DNA from: Pseudomonadota bacterium
GTDB taxonomy: Bacteria; Pseudomonadota; Alphaproteobacteria; Rhizobiales; Pleomorphomonadaceae
Direction of reading: 5' to 3'
DNA length: 53,577 nt
NCBI GenBank assembly: GCA_018262505.1
Contig: JAGSYV010000050.1
Coordinates: 1 to 53,577, forward strand
Position numbers and translations under genes: made by a program. How positions within the stretch are numbered: the stretch's first letter is position 1; every line of letters begins with the position of its first letter. The notes beneath the pieces are model-generated. The model was not told the origin of the DNA and made no database searches. It saw only the letters and a list, made by a program, of their open reading frames with translations. This document shows, in pieces, positions 16,712 through 26,153 of this stretch.

Positions 16712-19156
16712 GCCATGGCCTCCCGGATTATCTCGTCGGCTGCCTGCCGAAGCACATCTTCATCGGCCTCACCCGCGACGCGCTCGCCACCGATCTCCAG
16801 CATGATCGGCACGGCAAGCGGCGAGATGCGGTCGAGCCGCTTGTGCACGATGCGGCCGCTGATTCGTGACAGCATATCCGAGAGCCGCCGGAGGTCCAGA
16901 AGCCCCGAGGAGGCGTCGGCCCAGGCCGCTTCGAGCAGGATGTGGTCGGGCTGGTGTTCGCGCAGCACGTCGTAGATGAGGTCGGTGGAGACCGTCACCT
17001 GCCGCCCGGTCTTCTGGGCGCCGATGGCATTCTTCTCGACCAGACCGGCGATCATCGCACACGCCTTGAACATGCGTTTGAGGAGATAGCTCTCGGCCAT
17101 CCAGGCTTCGAGATCGTCGCCCAGCATATCCGGCTCCAGGAGACGGGACAGCGTCGGCTCGCCAAGCGTGAAGGCACTGCCGACGTCGGCGGCGCACCAG
17201 ACGCCGATCACATAATCGGTGGCGATGAAGCCAAGCGGCTTCAGGCCGAAGCGCTCCAGCCGGCGGGTGAGCAGCATGCCGAGCGTCTGGTGGGCAAGCC
17301 GCCCCTCGAAGGGATAGAGCACGAGGAAAAAGCGCCCCCGATGGGGAAAGGTCTCGACCAGAAGCTCGTCAGGCTTGGGCAGAAGCGAGTGATCCTGCTG
17401 CAAGGCCAGCCAGTCGCGCACCGGCGCCGGCAGTTTCCCCCAAGAGGACGGATCGGACAACATTTGGCGGACGCCGGCGGCCAGGAACGTGGAGAGTGGG
17501 AACTTGCCGCCGGCGTAGACGGGGATGCGCGGATCGCTCGACCGGGCTCGCGAGACGATGACCTCCGTCTCGCGCATGCCCTCGAAACGCAAAACTTCGC
17601 CGGCAAACAAAAAGGTATCGCCGACCTTCATCTGCTCGCAGAAATATTCCTCCACCTCGCCGAGCAGACGACCGCCCATCACCGGCCCGCGCCCGCGCGC
17701 CTTGCCGCCGAGCCGCACCTTCAGCATCGGGCTTTCGATGATGGTGCCGACGTTGAGCCGGTAGGCCTGCGCAAAGCGCGGATGGGTGAGCCGCCAGGTG
17801 CCGTCGGCGGTCAGCTTGATCTTGGCGTAGCGCTCGTAGGCGCGTAGCGCGTAGCCGCCGGTGGCAACCAGATCGATCACGCGGTCGAACCGCTCCCGAT
17901 CGAGATGGCGGTAGGAATAGGCGGAGACGACCTCGGCGTAGAATTCGTCAGCGCGAAACGGACCGGCCACCGCCCGGCCGAGCACGTGCTGGGCGAGCAC
18001 GTCGAGTGCGCCGTCACGGATCGGTGGGGTATCCTGGGCGCCGATATAGTTGGCGTCGAGCGCCGCCTGGCATTCCAGCACCTCGAAGCGGTTGGCCGGT
18101 ACCAAGAGCGCCGTGGATGGCTCGTCCATGCGGTGGTTGGCCCGGCCGACGCGCTGGGCGAGCCGGCTTGCCCCTTTGGGCGCTCCGACATGGATGACGA
18201 GATCGATGTCGCCCCAGTCGATGCCGAGGTCGAGCGTCGACGTGGCGACCACGGCCCGGAGGCGACCGTCGGCCATCGCCGCTTCCACCTTGCGCCGCTG
18301 GCCGACGTCCAGCGAGCCGTGATGGAGAGCAATCGGCAAGTTGGCGTCATTGAGCCGCCACAGCTCGGAAAAGATCATCTCCGCCTGGCTGCGGGTGTTG
18401 ACGAAGATCAGCGTCATGCGGCGCCGATCGATCTCCTCGAGCAGCCCCTGATAGGCGTAGCGGGCCGAGTGGCCGGCCCACGGAATGGTTTCATCTGCCT
18501 CGAAAATACGGATGTCCGGCCGGGCACCGCCCTTGACGGTGACGATCTCGGACAGGGCTAGCGGCTCGTCCGGGGCCTGGGGCACCAACCAAGCCCGCAG
18601 TTCGTCCGGCTCGGCGACGGTGGCCGACAGGCCGACGGTGCGAATGGCCGGTGCGATGGCCCGGAGGCGAGAAAGGCCGAGCGCCAGGAGGTCGCCGCGC
18701 TTGCTGGTGACCAAGGCATGCAGTTCGTCGAGGATCACCGTTTTCAGATCCTCGAAGAAGGTTTCGGCATCACGGCCGGCGAGCAGCAGCGCCAATTGCT
18801 CGGGCGTGGTGAGCAGGATGTCCGGCGGGATCAGCTTCTGCGTCGAGACCGATGCCCCGCACCGGCGTCTCGAGGTTGCGTTCGATATCGACGGCCAGTG
18901 CCTTCAACGGCGAGACGTAGAGCGTATGGACGCCGCGCCGGCGCGTACCCGGCTTCCACTTGGGGCGCGCCGCAAGGTCGACCAGAGACGGCAGGAAACC
19001 GGCCAGCGTCTTGCCGGCACCCGTTGGGGCGATCAGCAGTATGGAGCGGCCTGCAAGGCCGTGCTCGAGGAGTGCGAGCTGGTGGGGCCGCGGGTTCCAA
19101 CCCCGCGACGCGAACCAGGCCTCGAACTTGGGGGGCAGAAGATTCGTCTCGGTCAC
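16708..19156 (-). pseudogene. Ligase-associated DEXH-box helicase, frameshifted by an internal deletion
   Basis: Lhr-type superfamily 2 helicase normally of about 820 aa. The N-terminal part (19156 down to about 18850) has Walker A APTGAGKT and motif Ia YVSPLKALAVDIERNL. The C-terminal part, in another frame, resumes with PPDILLTTPEQLAL (18835 down), then DELH, GLSATVAE, the helicase C domain and the winged-helix end. Between ETPVRGIGL and STQKLIPPDILL about a dozen codons expected in the family are gone, including motif Ib (RTGDT type), and the frame changes. Neither half could act alone as a helicase. Real gene loss or an assembly deletion are both possible. Downstream pdeM is intact. Confidence 0.82.
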
Positions 19157-19211
19157 CTACCGAGTAAGCCCGATTTCCGCGAACAAGTGAAGAACATTTG
19201 CGTGGGCGTCG

Positions 19212-20120
19212 TCAGGGCGCGTGCCTTGCCACTACCACCAGCCCCCGGATCGGCGCACCATGATCGAACCGCAACGTGTCGCGCCTGAGCGCAACAACGG
19301 TGAGACCGGCTTCGGCAAGAACGCGCCGAACGTAGGCCTCGCCATGGGCGTAGCGCAGGCTGTCACGCAGTACGAGATCGCCGTCATCGGCTTCCTCGAC
19401 CGTGAAACCGAGGAGACCGTCCGGCGCAAGGCGGTCGGCGACCACACCGAACAGGACGTCGAGCGCGCCGACGTAGACCAATACGTCGGCAGCGGTGACG
19501 AGGTCGTAACTGTCTTGGCTCGTGGAGAGAAAGCCACAAGCGTCGGCGACGGCAAGCGCCTGATAGCGCTTTTCAGCCTCGGCGCGGGCAACCATTTCCG
19601 GGGACAAGTCACAGCCGGAAAAATGCCCGACCCGACCCTTGAGCACTTCGGCCATCAGCCCCGTCCCACAACCGAGGTCGGCGCCGCGCTGAAAGCGAGC
19701 CCCAGGTTGAACCTCTTCGATGAGGTCAGCGATCAGCCAAGGTGCGCGATAGCCGAGGTCGTCCACCAGCGCCGTCTCGAAACGGTCCGCATAGTCGTCG
19801 AAAAGGCCTCGGACATAGGCTTCCGGCGGGGCGATGGGCATCTCGGCAAGGCCGAGGGCGGCGAGCTTCAGCGACGTGCCGAACAAGCCGTCGACGTCGC
19901 GCGCCGCCGCTTCGCGCAGCAGTGGCTCAGCATCGCTCCGGCGACCGGTGGCCGTCAGAGAGTCGGCTGCCCCGACCAGGGCCGGCAGCCAACCGGGCAC
20001 CAATTCGAGCGCTTGCAGATAAAGATCGGCCGCCGCTTCGTGATCGCCGGCGTCAGAATAGGCGCGGGCATATTCGTAGCGACGGTCGGCGAGAAGGTCA
20101 CCGGAAGAGGCAGCGTGCAA
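19212..20120 (-). CDS. TPR-containing SAM-dependent methyltransferase
   Basis: 302-aa protein with a TPR-like N-terminal part (about 10-95: YEYARAYSDAGDHEAAADLY and a second helix pair) and a class I methyltransferase domain. The SAM site is GADLGCGTGLMAEVL (motif I, about 147-160), followed by SGCDLSPEMVARA and VTAADVLVYVG. The substrate is unknown; such TPR-methyltransferases resemble a rhizobial family annotated only as methyltransferase. The first codon appears to be TTG at 20118-20120 with a weak ribosome site, so the start is uncertain. Confidence 0.82.
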   Translation of the reverse strand: MHAASSGDLLADRRYEYARAYSDAGDHEAAADLYLQALELVPGWLPALVGAADSLTATGRRSDAEPLLREAAARDVDGLFGTSLKLAALGLAEMPIAPPEAYVRGLFDDYADRFETALVDDLGYRAPWLIADLIEEVQPGARFQRGADLGCGTGLMAEVLKGRVGHFSGCDLSPEMVARAEAEKRYQALAVADACGFLSTSQDSYDLVTAADVLVYVGALDVLFGVVADRLAPDGLLGFTVEEADDGDLVLRDSLRYAHGEAYVRRVLAEAGLTVVALRRDTLRFDHGAPIRGLVVVARHAP

Positions 20121-20204
20121 AATGAGGACACTCGGCGGAAAGACCGCCGGGTCATCTCTCCAATGCGGGCGGCCGTCAAGGTGGATTCCGCTGAGAGCTT
20201 CGCC

Positions 20205-20618
20205 CTACCCCACCTTGCGGTAGCGGACGCGAGCCGAGTGCTCGATGGCGGCGACGGCCAGCTTGTTGAGAGAGAAGCGATCTTCCAGCATTTGCAGGAA
20301 CACAAGCTCCTCCTGCTTGACGTCGACGTCGGAGGCGGCGACTTCAACGGCCAGTGCGTAGGCCGTCTCGTGCAGTCGCTCCGGCAGCGACAGCGCCACC
20401 CGATCGAGAATGTGGTCGATGCCGTTGACCGATTTCAAATTCTCGGAACACGCATCGGCTATCTCGCCGACCGAGCCCTCGAAGCCCTGAAAGACTGGCA
20501 GGAAACTGAGCAAACGCTCGAACTGGTTGAGTTCGCGCTCGGTCATGTTACGGTCGGCGATGGCGGTAGTGACCATGACCCAGATCAACGCTTCCTGGGC
20601 GGACAACGGCTTCTGCAT
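20205..20618 (-). CDS. TerB-like tellurite-resistance-family protein
   Basis: 137-aa all-alpha cytoplasmic protein resembling the TerB/DjlA N-terminal fold: LSAQEALIWVMVTTAIADRNMTERELN is followed by acidic helices and a repeat-like second half with VAASDVDVKQEELVFL. In this family the acidic loops (AxADRxxTxxE, ASDxxVxxEE) bind metal. Biological role is unknown and no other ter genes are near. ATG 20616-20618 has GAGGATC upstream; an ATG five codons earlier is an alternative. Confidence 0.75.
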   Translation of the reverse strand: MQKPLSAQEALIWVMVTTAIADRNMTERELNQFERLLSFLPVFQGFEGSVGEIADACSENLKSVNGIDHILDRVALSLPERLHETAYALAVEVAASDVDVKQEELVFLQMLEDRFSLNKLAVAAIEHSARVRYRKVG

Positions 20619-20826
20619 GGGATCCTCGGGCAAAAGTCAAACGGGACCCTATTTGAGGCGCCGTCGGCAAAAGCGCAAGCATCCTCTCGGCTGAAATGCG
20701 GTCGGTGCCGGTCGTCCGCGCCCGTGGAATCGACGCAAAACCACCCCGCGTCCTTGACCTTTCCAAGGCTCGTCCCTACTGTCCGCCCGCCCGGAAACTC
20801 CGGGTTTTCTCGAATAGAGGCAACCG

Positions 20827-22491
20827 ATGGCAACCGTTTCTTCCACCCTGCTCTCCGATCCCGCGCTTCTCGCCGCGGCCGGCCGCTCCAAGGCCTGGCC
20901 CTTCGAGGAAGCCAAGAAGATCGTGGCGCGGATCGAGAAACGGAAAGACGCATCGAAGCCGGTGATCTTCGAGACCGGCTATGGCCCGTCCGGTTTGCCG
21001 CATATCGGCACCTTCGGCGAAGTGGCGCGCACCACCATGGTGCGCCACGCCTTCCGCGTGCTGACCGGCGACAGCGTGCCGACGCGTCTTGTCTGCTTCT
21101 CGGACGATATGGACGGCATGCGCAAGGTACCGGACAACGTGCCGAACCAGGACCTTTTGCGCGCCAACCTCGGCAAGGCGCTGACCAACGTGCCGAACCC
21201 GTTCGACAACGGCTACCCGAGCTTCGGCCACAACAACAATGCCAAGCTCCGGCAGTTCCTCGACACCTTCGGCTTCGACTACGAGTTCATGTCGGCCACC
21301 GAGGAATACAAGAAGGGCACCTTCGACCACATGCTGCTGCGCATGCTGGCGAAGTACGACGCGGTGATGGAGATCATGCTGCCGACGCTGCGCGAAGAGC
21401 GGCGGCGGACCTACTCGCCCTTCCTGCCCGTGCATCCGAAGACCGAGGTCGTCATGCAGGTGCCGATCGAGGAGCGCAAAGTCGAAAAAGGAACGATCGT
21501 CTGGACCGATCCGGCGACCGGTGAGCGCTTCGAGACGCCAGTGACCGGCGGCCACGCCAAGTGTCAGTGGAAGCCGGACTGGGCGTTGCGCTGGGCGGCA
21601 CTCGGCATCGACTACGAGATGAGCGGCAAGGACCACATCGACAACGTCAAGACGTCGTCGAAGATCTGCAAGGTGTTGGGTGGGACTCCACCGGACGGCT
21701 TCAACTACGAGCTGTTCCTCGACGAGAATGGTGAGAAGATCTCCAAGTCGAAGGGGAATGGCCTCACCATCGACGCGTGGCTGACTTATGCCTCGCCGGA
21801 CAGCCTGGCGCTCTACATGTTCCAGAAGCCGAAGACGGCCAAGCGCCTGTTCTTCGACGTGATCCCGCGCGCCGCCGACGAGTATTTCGCCTACCTCGAC
21901 AAATACCCGACGATGGACGTCGACCAACAACTCGCCAATCCGGTGTGGCATATCCATTCCGGTGAGGTCCCGGTGACGCCGGTGCCGGTCAGCTTCTCGA
22001 TGCTGCTCAACCTCGTGTCGGCCAGCCATGCTCACGACAAGAGCGCGCTTTGGGCGTATATCGGCCGGCATACGCCGGGCGTGACGCCGGAGACGCATCC
22101 GAAACTCGACGAGCTCTGCGGCTACGCACTGGCCTATTACCAGGATCGGGTGAAGCCCTTCGTCACCTTCCGCATGCCGGACGACGAGGAACGGCAGGCA
22201 CTCGCCAAGCTGCGCGATGCGCTGGACGATCTGCCGGTCACCACGACCGGCGAGGTGATCCAGGACGCCGTGCTGGCGGTCGGTCGGTCGTTCCCGCGTT
22301 TCCAGGACCCCTCGAAGAAGAGCCCCGACGGCGGGCCGGGCGTCAGCCTCGAATGGTTCGCGACGCTCTATCAGGTGTTGCTCGGCCAGGAGAAAGGGCC
22401 GCGCTTCGGCTCTTTCGTCGAACTCTACGGCCTGAAAGAGACCGTTGCGATGATCGATGCGGCGCTTGCCGGTACGCTCGGCCAAGGCTGA
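20827..22491 (+). CDS. lysK: Class I lysyl-tRNA synthetase
   Basis: Archaeal-type (class I) lysyl-tRNA synthetase, 554 aa, as used by most alphaproteobacteria instead of the class II LysS. It attaches lysine to tRNA-Lys. The Rossmann HIGH signature is [14 protein letters not shown] (about 53-66) and the KMSKS loop is [11 protein letters not shown] (about residue 304). The C-terminal helical anticodon-binding part is present and the length is normal. ATG 20827 has AGAGG upstream. Confidence 0.97.
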   Translation: MATVSSTLLSDPALLAAAGRSKAWPFEEAKKIVARIEKRKDASKPVIFETGYGPSGLPHIGTFGEVARTTMVRHAFRVLTGDSVPTRLVCFSDDMDGMRKVPDNVPNQDLLRANLGKALTNVPNPFDNGYPSFGHNNNAKLRQFLDTFGFDYEFMSATEEYKKGTFDHMLLRMLAKYDAVMEIMLPTLREERRRTYSPFLPVHPKTEVVMQVPIEERKVEKGTIVWTDPATGERFETPVTGGHAKCQWKPDWALRWAALGIDYEMSGKDHIDNVKTSSKICKVLGGTPPDGFNYELFLDENGEKISKSKGNGLTIDAWLTYASPDSLALYMFQKPKTAKRLFFDVIPRAADEYFAYLDKYPTMDVDQQLANPVWHIHSGEVPVTPVPVSFSMLLNLVSASHAHDKSALWAYIGRHTPGVTPETHPKLDELCGYALAYYQDRVKPFVTFRMPDDEERQALAKLRDALDDLPVTTTGEVIQDAVLAVGRSFPRFQDPSKKSPDGGPGVSLEWFATLYQVLLGQEKGPRFGSFVELYGLKETVAMIDAALAGTLGQG

Positions 22492-22515
22492 CCAGCGCAA
22501 GATACGACGATCAGA

Positions 22516-22539
22516 GGCCGGCGCAGGCGCCGGCCTTTC
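22516..22539. terminator. Convergent hairpin after lysK
   Basis: GGCCGGCGC-AG-GCGCCGGCC, a 9-bp perfect GC stem between the converging lysK and nuclease-fold genes, with only TTT after it on the plus strand. Likely a weak or bidirectional terminator. Confidence 0.55.
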
Positions 22540-23257
22540 AGTCTGAAGTCGGGTCCGGTTGCAGGCCGCCATCCCCGTAGCGGCCAAGCTTCTTCTCCTT
22601 TGCCTTGACGGCATAGGGAGCAAGCAGTGGATCGGCAGGATCGACCGGCTCGGCCCATCCCCGGCTCACCATGAAGAGCGAGAGGTTGCGACTGCCGACC
22701 CAGCAGTCGGCACGGCTTTCGCCATCCTCTCTATCCGCCGTGATGCCGACGCAGCCGACCGCGCGCGGCCCGATCAGCCGGGCGAGATCGGCGCGAGCCC
22801 TTGCGCCGCAATTCCAGCGCCCAACGCTTCCCTCGCAAGAGTCTGAAAAGGCGACGCCTTTGATGCCGGCGAGATGGACGGTCAGGGGGTCGCGGTCGCG
22901 AATGGCCCTAAAGCGCGCCGCATCAAGAACGGTGATGCGGGAAAAGAGGGCGTCAAAGTTCGCCGGTGGGGGCGCCGAGGGCAACTCCCGCGCCGGCGCA
23001 CCACCGGCGTTGCCAGCGGTCGTCGGCCGACCGGCCACGTCGATCGGCGGCGGCGCATCGGCGGTCAGCGGCTTCCTCGGTACCCGAGTTGAAGGTAGCC
23101 GGCCGAAATCCATGATGGTGGGGCGGGCGGTCGCCAAGTTTTCTCGTTCCGCATCTCCCCAAAACCAAAACAGCGCGGCGGCCGTCAGCGCCGAGCCGGC
23201 AATCAATGGCGCGGTCACGTGCGTAAGAAAACCGTACCGCCGTTGCTGTCGAGCCAT
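22538..23257 (-). CDS. Membrane-anchored SNase-fold protein, probably inactive
   Basis: 239-aa protein with an N-terminal membrane anchor (about 12-33), a Pro/Ala-rich linker and a C-terminal domain like thermonuclease (SNase): LTVHLAGIKGVAFSDSC, WNCGARARADLARLIG and GWAEPV match the family frame. The catalytic pattern of active SNases is a strand IRLxGIDAPE; here Arg is replaced by His and the Asp and Glu by non-acidic residues. It is therefore probably a binding protein rather than a nuclease. Four cysteines may form disulfides outside the cytoplasm. Monocistronic. Confidence 0.7.
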   Translation of the reverse strand: MARQQRRYGFLTHVTAPLIAGSALTAAALFWFWGDAERENLATARPTIMDFGRLPSTRVPRKPLTADAPPPIDVAGRPTTAGNAGGAPARELPSAPPPANFDALFSRITVLDAARFRAIRDRDPLTVHLAGIKGVAFSDSCEGSVGRWNCGARARADLARLIGPRAVGCVGITADREDGESRADCWVGSRNLSLFMVSRGWAEPVDPADPLLAPYAVKAKEKKLGRYGDGGLQPDPTSD

Positions 23258-23427
23258 TGCCTGCAGAATTCCCTCGCCGGAGCGCTTGACCTAAGAAATG
23301 CTGCATTCTCGCGGAAGGAGCAAGCCGCCTGCTCGCGATAGCTGACCTGTGCGGGATTTGATTTGAGCGGGGTGGCATCGGAGGACTGGATGCTCTAGAG
23401 CAAGGCCGCAGCCTTTCGGAGTTCGCC

Positions 23428-23781
23428 ATGGATCGTCTCGTCTACAAGATCGCGCCCCGCGCGCTGTGGGAAGCCGCCGAGGCAACCGGCGTATTTGCCG
23501 GCGCATCCATCGACTTCGAGGATGGGTTCATCCACCTGTCGTCGGCGAAACAGGTCAAGGAGACGGCCCGCCTCTATTTCGCCGGCCAGCGCGACCTGCT
23601 GCTGATCGGCGTCGACACGGCCGCCGTGGGCGAGGCGCTGAAATGGGAAACCTCGCGCGGCGGCGATCTCTTCCCGCATCTCTATGCACCGCTGGAATTC
23701 TCGGCGGTGGACTTCGTCGTACCGCTGCCGCTGGGACCGGACGGCGCTCACCAATTCCCCGACCTGGAGACCGGCCGATGA
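23428..23781 (+). CDS. DUF952 family protein
   Basis: 117-aa soluble protein of the DUF952 family. Family marks are VYKIAPRALWEAA at the start, DGFIHLSSAKQV (about 33-44), and HLYAPLEFSAV near the end. The fold resembles ADP-ribosyl-type small enzymes but no reaction is established. It overlaps pyrD by 4 nt (ATGA), so translation is coupled, a common arrangement in rhizobia. GGAG lies 11 nt before ATG 23428. Confidence 0.9.
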   Translation: MDRLVYKIAPRALWEAAEATGVFAGASIDFEDGFIHLSSAKQVKETARLYFAGQRDLLLIGVDTAAVGEALKWETSRGGDLFPHLYAPLEFSAVDFVVPLPLGPDGAHQFPDLETGR

Positions 23782-24878
23782 CCCTTTCCGAACTGATCGG
23801 CTCGTTCAGTGCCGCCATGCTCCGGCGCTTCGATCCGGAAGTCGCCCACACGCTGGCCGTCTCCGCCATGCGCCTCAACCTTGCCCCCGGCCTGCCAAAA
23901 GTGGTGGACGATCGCCTCGCCGTCGACTTCTTCGACATGCGGCTCGATCATCCGATCGGGCTCGCCGCCGGCTTCGACAAGGACGCCGAGATCGCCGACG
24001 CCTTGCTGAAGCAAGGCTTTTCTCATGTGGAAGTCGGTACGTTGACGCCACGGCCGCAACCAGGCAACCCAAAGCCGCGCATCTTCCGCTTGCCGGAGAC
24101 GGGGGCGGTGATCAACCGCTGCGGCTTCAATGGCAAAGGTCATGCCCATGCGCTGAAGCAGCTTGCGCGGCGTGGCGGGCGGCCGGGTGTCATCGGCGTC
24201 AATGTCGGCGCCAACAAGGACAGCGCAGACCGCACCGCCGATTACGTGACGGGCATCAAGGCCTTCGCCGGCCTTGCCTCCTACTTCACCGTCAACATTT
24301 CCTCGCCCAACACGCCCGGTCTCCGCGACCTGCAGGCAAGCGCCGCGCTGTCCGACCTCGTGGCGCGCGTCGTCGAGGCCCGCGACGAAGCAACGCCAGC
24401 CATCGGTCGCCGGACGCCGGTGCTGATCAAGATCGCCCCCGACCTCGACGAGGCTGCGCTTGACGACATCGCCGCCGTCGTAGCGGCGAGGAGCGCCGAC
24501 GGCCTCGTGGTCTCCAACACGACACTGTCACGCAGCGGCGTGTTCGGGCCGACGGCGGCGGAGCCGGGCGGTCTTTCGGGTAAGCCGCTGTTCGAGCGCT
24601 CCACCATCGTGCTCGCCAAGATGCGCGAGCGGGTTGGCCGCGCCTTGCCGATCATCGGCGTCGGCGGCGTGATGACCGGCGAGGATGCCTATCTGAAGAT
24701 GGCCGCCGGCGCCAACCTGGTGCAGGTCTACACGGCCTTCATCTATGGTGGCGGCAATGCCGTCAACGCCATCACCCGCGATCTTCTCGCCCGGATCGAG
24801 AGAAGCGGCATTGGCTCTGCGCGAGCGCTGACCGGCGCGGACAGTCGGGCCTGGGCGAGCCGGCCCATTCCCCTGTAG
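23778..24878 (+). CDS. pyrD: Dihydroorotate dehydrogenase (quinone), class 2
   Basis: Membrane-associated flavoenzyme that oxidises dihydroorotate to orotate in pyrimidine synthesis, passing electrons to quinone. The 366-aa protein has the class 2 N-terminal membrane-binding helix (MTLSELIGSFSAAMLRRFDP), AAGFDKDAE, NRCGFNGKG, the catalytic Ser region NISSPNTPGLRDLQ, and FMN phosphate-binding GVGGVMTGEDAY. ATG 23778 overlaps the DUF952 stop. Full length. Confidence 0.96.
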   Translation: MTLSELIGSFSAAMLRRFDPEVAHTLAVSAMRLNLAPGLPKVVDDRLAVDFFDMRLDHPIGLAAGFDKDAEIADALLKQGFSHVEVGTLTPRPQPGNPKPRIFRLPETGAVINRCGFNGKGHAHALKQLARRGGRPGVIGVNVGANKDSADRTADYVTGIKAFAGLASYFTVNISSPNTPGLRDLQASAALSDLVARVVEARDEATPAIGRRTPVLIKIAPDLDEAALDDIAAVVAARSADGLVVSNTTLSRSGVFGPTAAEPGGLSGKPLFERSTIVLAKMRERVGRALPIIGVGGVMTGEDAYLKMAAGANLVQVYTAFIYGGGNAVNAITRDLLARIERSGIGSARALTGADSRAWASRPIPL

Positions 24879-24938
24879 ATCGCGTTGAGCACCTGGCTGC
24901 AGCCGTGTGCTCGCCCGAGAATCGGCCACTCGCCGCGT

Positions 24939-25682
24939 CTACGGAAGCCTGACGGCCGCCCGGCGCAGTTCGTTCAGATTGTCGGCAATGCTGGCGCCTG
25001 CCTTGAAGACGGCGCTGCCGCTGACGATGACATCCGGCTGAAAATGCGCGGCGGCACCGATGGTCGCCTCGGTGATGCCGCCATCAATGACAATCAGCGG
25101 ATCCACCCCGGCTTCAGCGGCAAGTTGCCGCAGCCGCTCGACCTTGCGGCCGAGCGCCGCGTCGGGGGCGCCGCCGCTCCAGCCGGGGTCGACGGCGAGC
25201 AGCGTCACCATGTCGATCGCGTGCAGCACCGGCACCACGACATCAACCGGCGTGGCTGGATTGAGCGCTACTGCGCGCAACACGCGCCGTCCCGGATGAC
25301 CCGCCGTGTCGACATCCAGCAGGACGAGCGCGCGGTGGAGATGTGCGAGACCTTCGGGGTGGACATGCACGATATCGGCACCGGCCTTCAAGGCGGCCGG
25401 AATGATGCCGAGCGGGTCGGCCACCATCAGATGAACGTCCTTCAGCATGTTCGTCCGCGATGCCGCAACAAGCGGTGGACCAGCGGTGAAGCCTGGACAG
25501 AAGACGCCATCCATTATGTCGAAATGCAGGAGGGCGGTGCCCGCTGCCTCCAGTTCAGCGATGGCGGTGCCGTAGGCCATGGCGTCGGCCGCCAGAAGAC
25601 CGACGCTGAGAGAGGGCGCGGTGCGACGCAGGAAGGCCTTCAGCGCGTCGCGCGTCGCAAGATCATCCGATGAAGGGAACAT
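24939..25682 (-). CDS. lsrE: Ribulose-phosphate 3-epimerase-family protein, LsrE-like
   Basis: TIM-barrel protein of the Rpe family, 247 aa. Metal and phosphate motifs are present: LLHFDIMDGVFCP, DVHLMV, VIDGGI and VSGSAVF. It is the last gene of the leftward lsr operon, 10 nt after lsrG. Salmonella lsr operons end with lsrE, an Rpe homologue of unproven reaction; position and family support the same name here. A housekeeping Rpe cannot be excluded from sequence, but the length (247 rather than about 220) and an unusual N-terminus argue for a paralogue. ATG 25680-25682 is chosen over an upstream in-frame start. Confidence 0.8.
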   Translation of the reverse strand: MFPSSDDLATRDALKAFLRRTAPSLSVGLLAADAMAYGTAIAELEAAGTALLHFDIMDGVFCPGFTAGPPLVAASRTNMLKDVHLMVADPLGIIPAALKAGADIVHVHPEGLAHLHRALVLLDVDTAGHPGRRVLRAVALNPATPVDVVVPVLHAIDMVTLLAVDPGWSGGAPDAALGRKVERLRQLAAEAGVDPLIVIDGGITEATIGAAAHFQPDVIVSGSAVFKAGASIADNLNELRRAAVRLP

Positions 25683-25692
25683 GGCTCTCTCT

Positions 25693-25989
25693 TCAGTCGC
25701 GCGGCAGGACACCGACGAACACCTTGTGGCTGCGCGGACCGGTCATGATGTCTTCGAGCTCGGCCTTCACCTTGAGATAGTGCGGGGTGGTCTTGTGGAA
25801 CTTCACCGCCGCCTCATCGACGAAGGCCTCGTAGATGGTGAAGCGGGTGGGTTCGGTGGGATCCTGCAGCACATCGAAACGGCGGCAGCCGGGTTCGGCA
25901 AGGGTGCCTTCGCGGTTGGCGCCGAAGACTCGCAGGAAATCGTCGACGCGGTCGGGCTTGACGTTGATCTCAACGAGCGTGACGTGCAT
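25693..25989 (-). CDS. lsrG: LsrG, phospho-AI-2 (P-HPD) isomerase
   Basis: 98-aa ABM-fold (antibiotic-biosynthesis-monooxygenase-like) protein. In enterics LsrG isomerises the hydrated form of phospho-AI-2 as the first step of its breakdown. [37 protein letters not shown] and [10 protein letters not shown] fit LsrG closely, and its place between lsrB and lsrE confirms it. A 164-nt gap with a strong hairpin separates it from lsrB. Confidence 0.92.
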   Translation of the reverse strand: MHVTLVEINVKPDRVDDFLRVFGANREGTLAEPGCRRFDVLQDPTEPTRFTIYEAFVDEAAVKFHKTTPHYLKVKAELEDIMTGPRSHKVFVGVLPRD

Positions 25990-26027
25990 GGCCGAAACCT
26001 CCAGATTGTCAGGGTAGCAAAAGGATG

Positions 26028-26054
26028 GCCGGCCGTCGGTGAAGGACGGCCGGC
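26028..26054 (-). repeat. Strong hairpin between lsrB and lsrG
   Basis: GCCGGCCGTC and GACGGCCGGC pair perfectly over 10 bp with a 7-nt loop, about 100 nt past the lsrB stop. On the lsr strand it is followed by CATCCTTTTGC, only a short T-run. It may partly terminate transcription or protect the 3' end of the lsrB message, raising binding-protein yield over lsrG and lsrE. Confidence 0.6.
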
Positions 26055-26153
26055 TCTCCGGAATCCCGATCGGCCAAATGGGGGGAGCCGACGGGGGAGG
26101 AGCGGACGGCAGACGGGAGGGACCGCCGTTCCGCGGAGCTGAAGCAAATTCGA

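Noticed and set aside
19221-21524. A 767-codon open frame on the plus strand
   Set aside because: It runs antisense to the methyltransferase and TerB-like genes and then out of frame into lysK; no protein-like motifs.
20776-22623. A 615-codon open frame on the minus strand
   Set aside because: Antisense to lysK, rich in Arg/His/Gly with no recognisable fold.
24879-24938. Terminator between convergent pyrD and lsrE
   Set aside because: No stable stem with a T-run is visible in the 60-nt gap.
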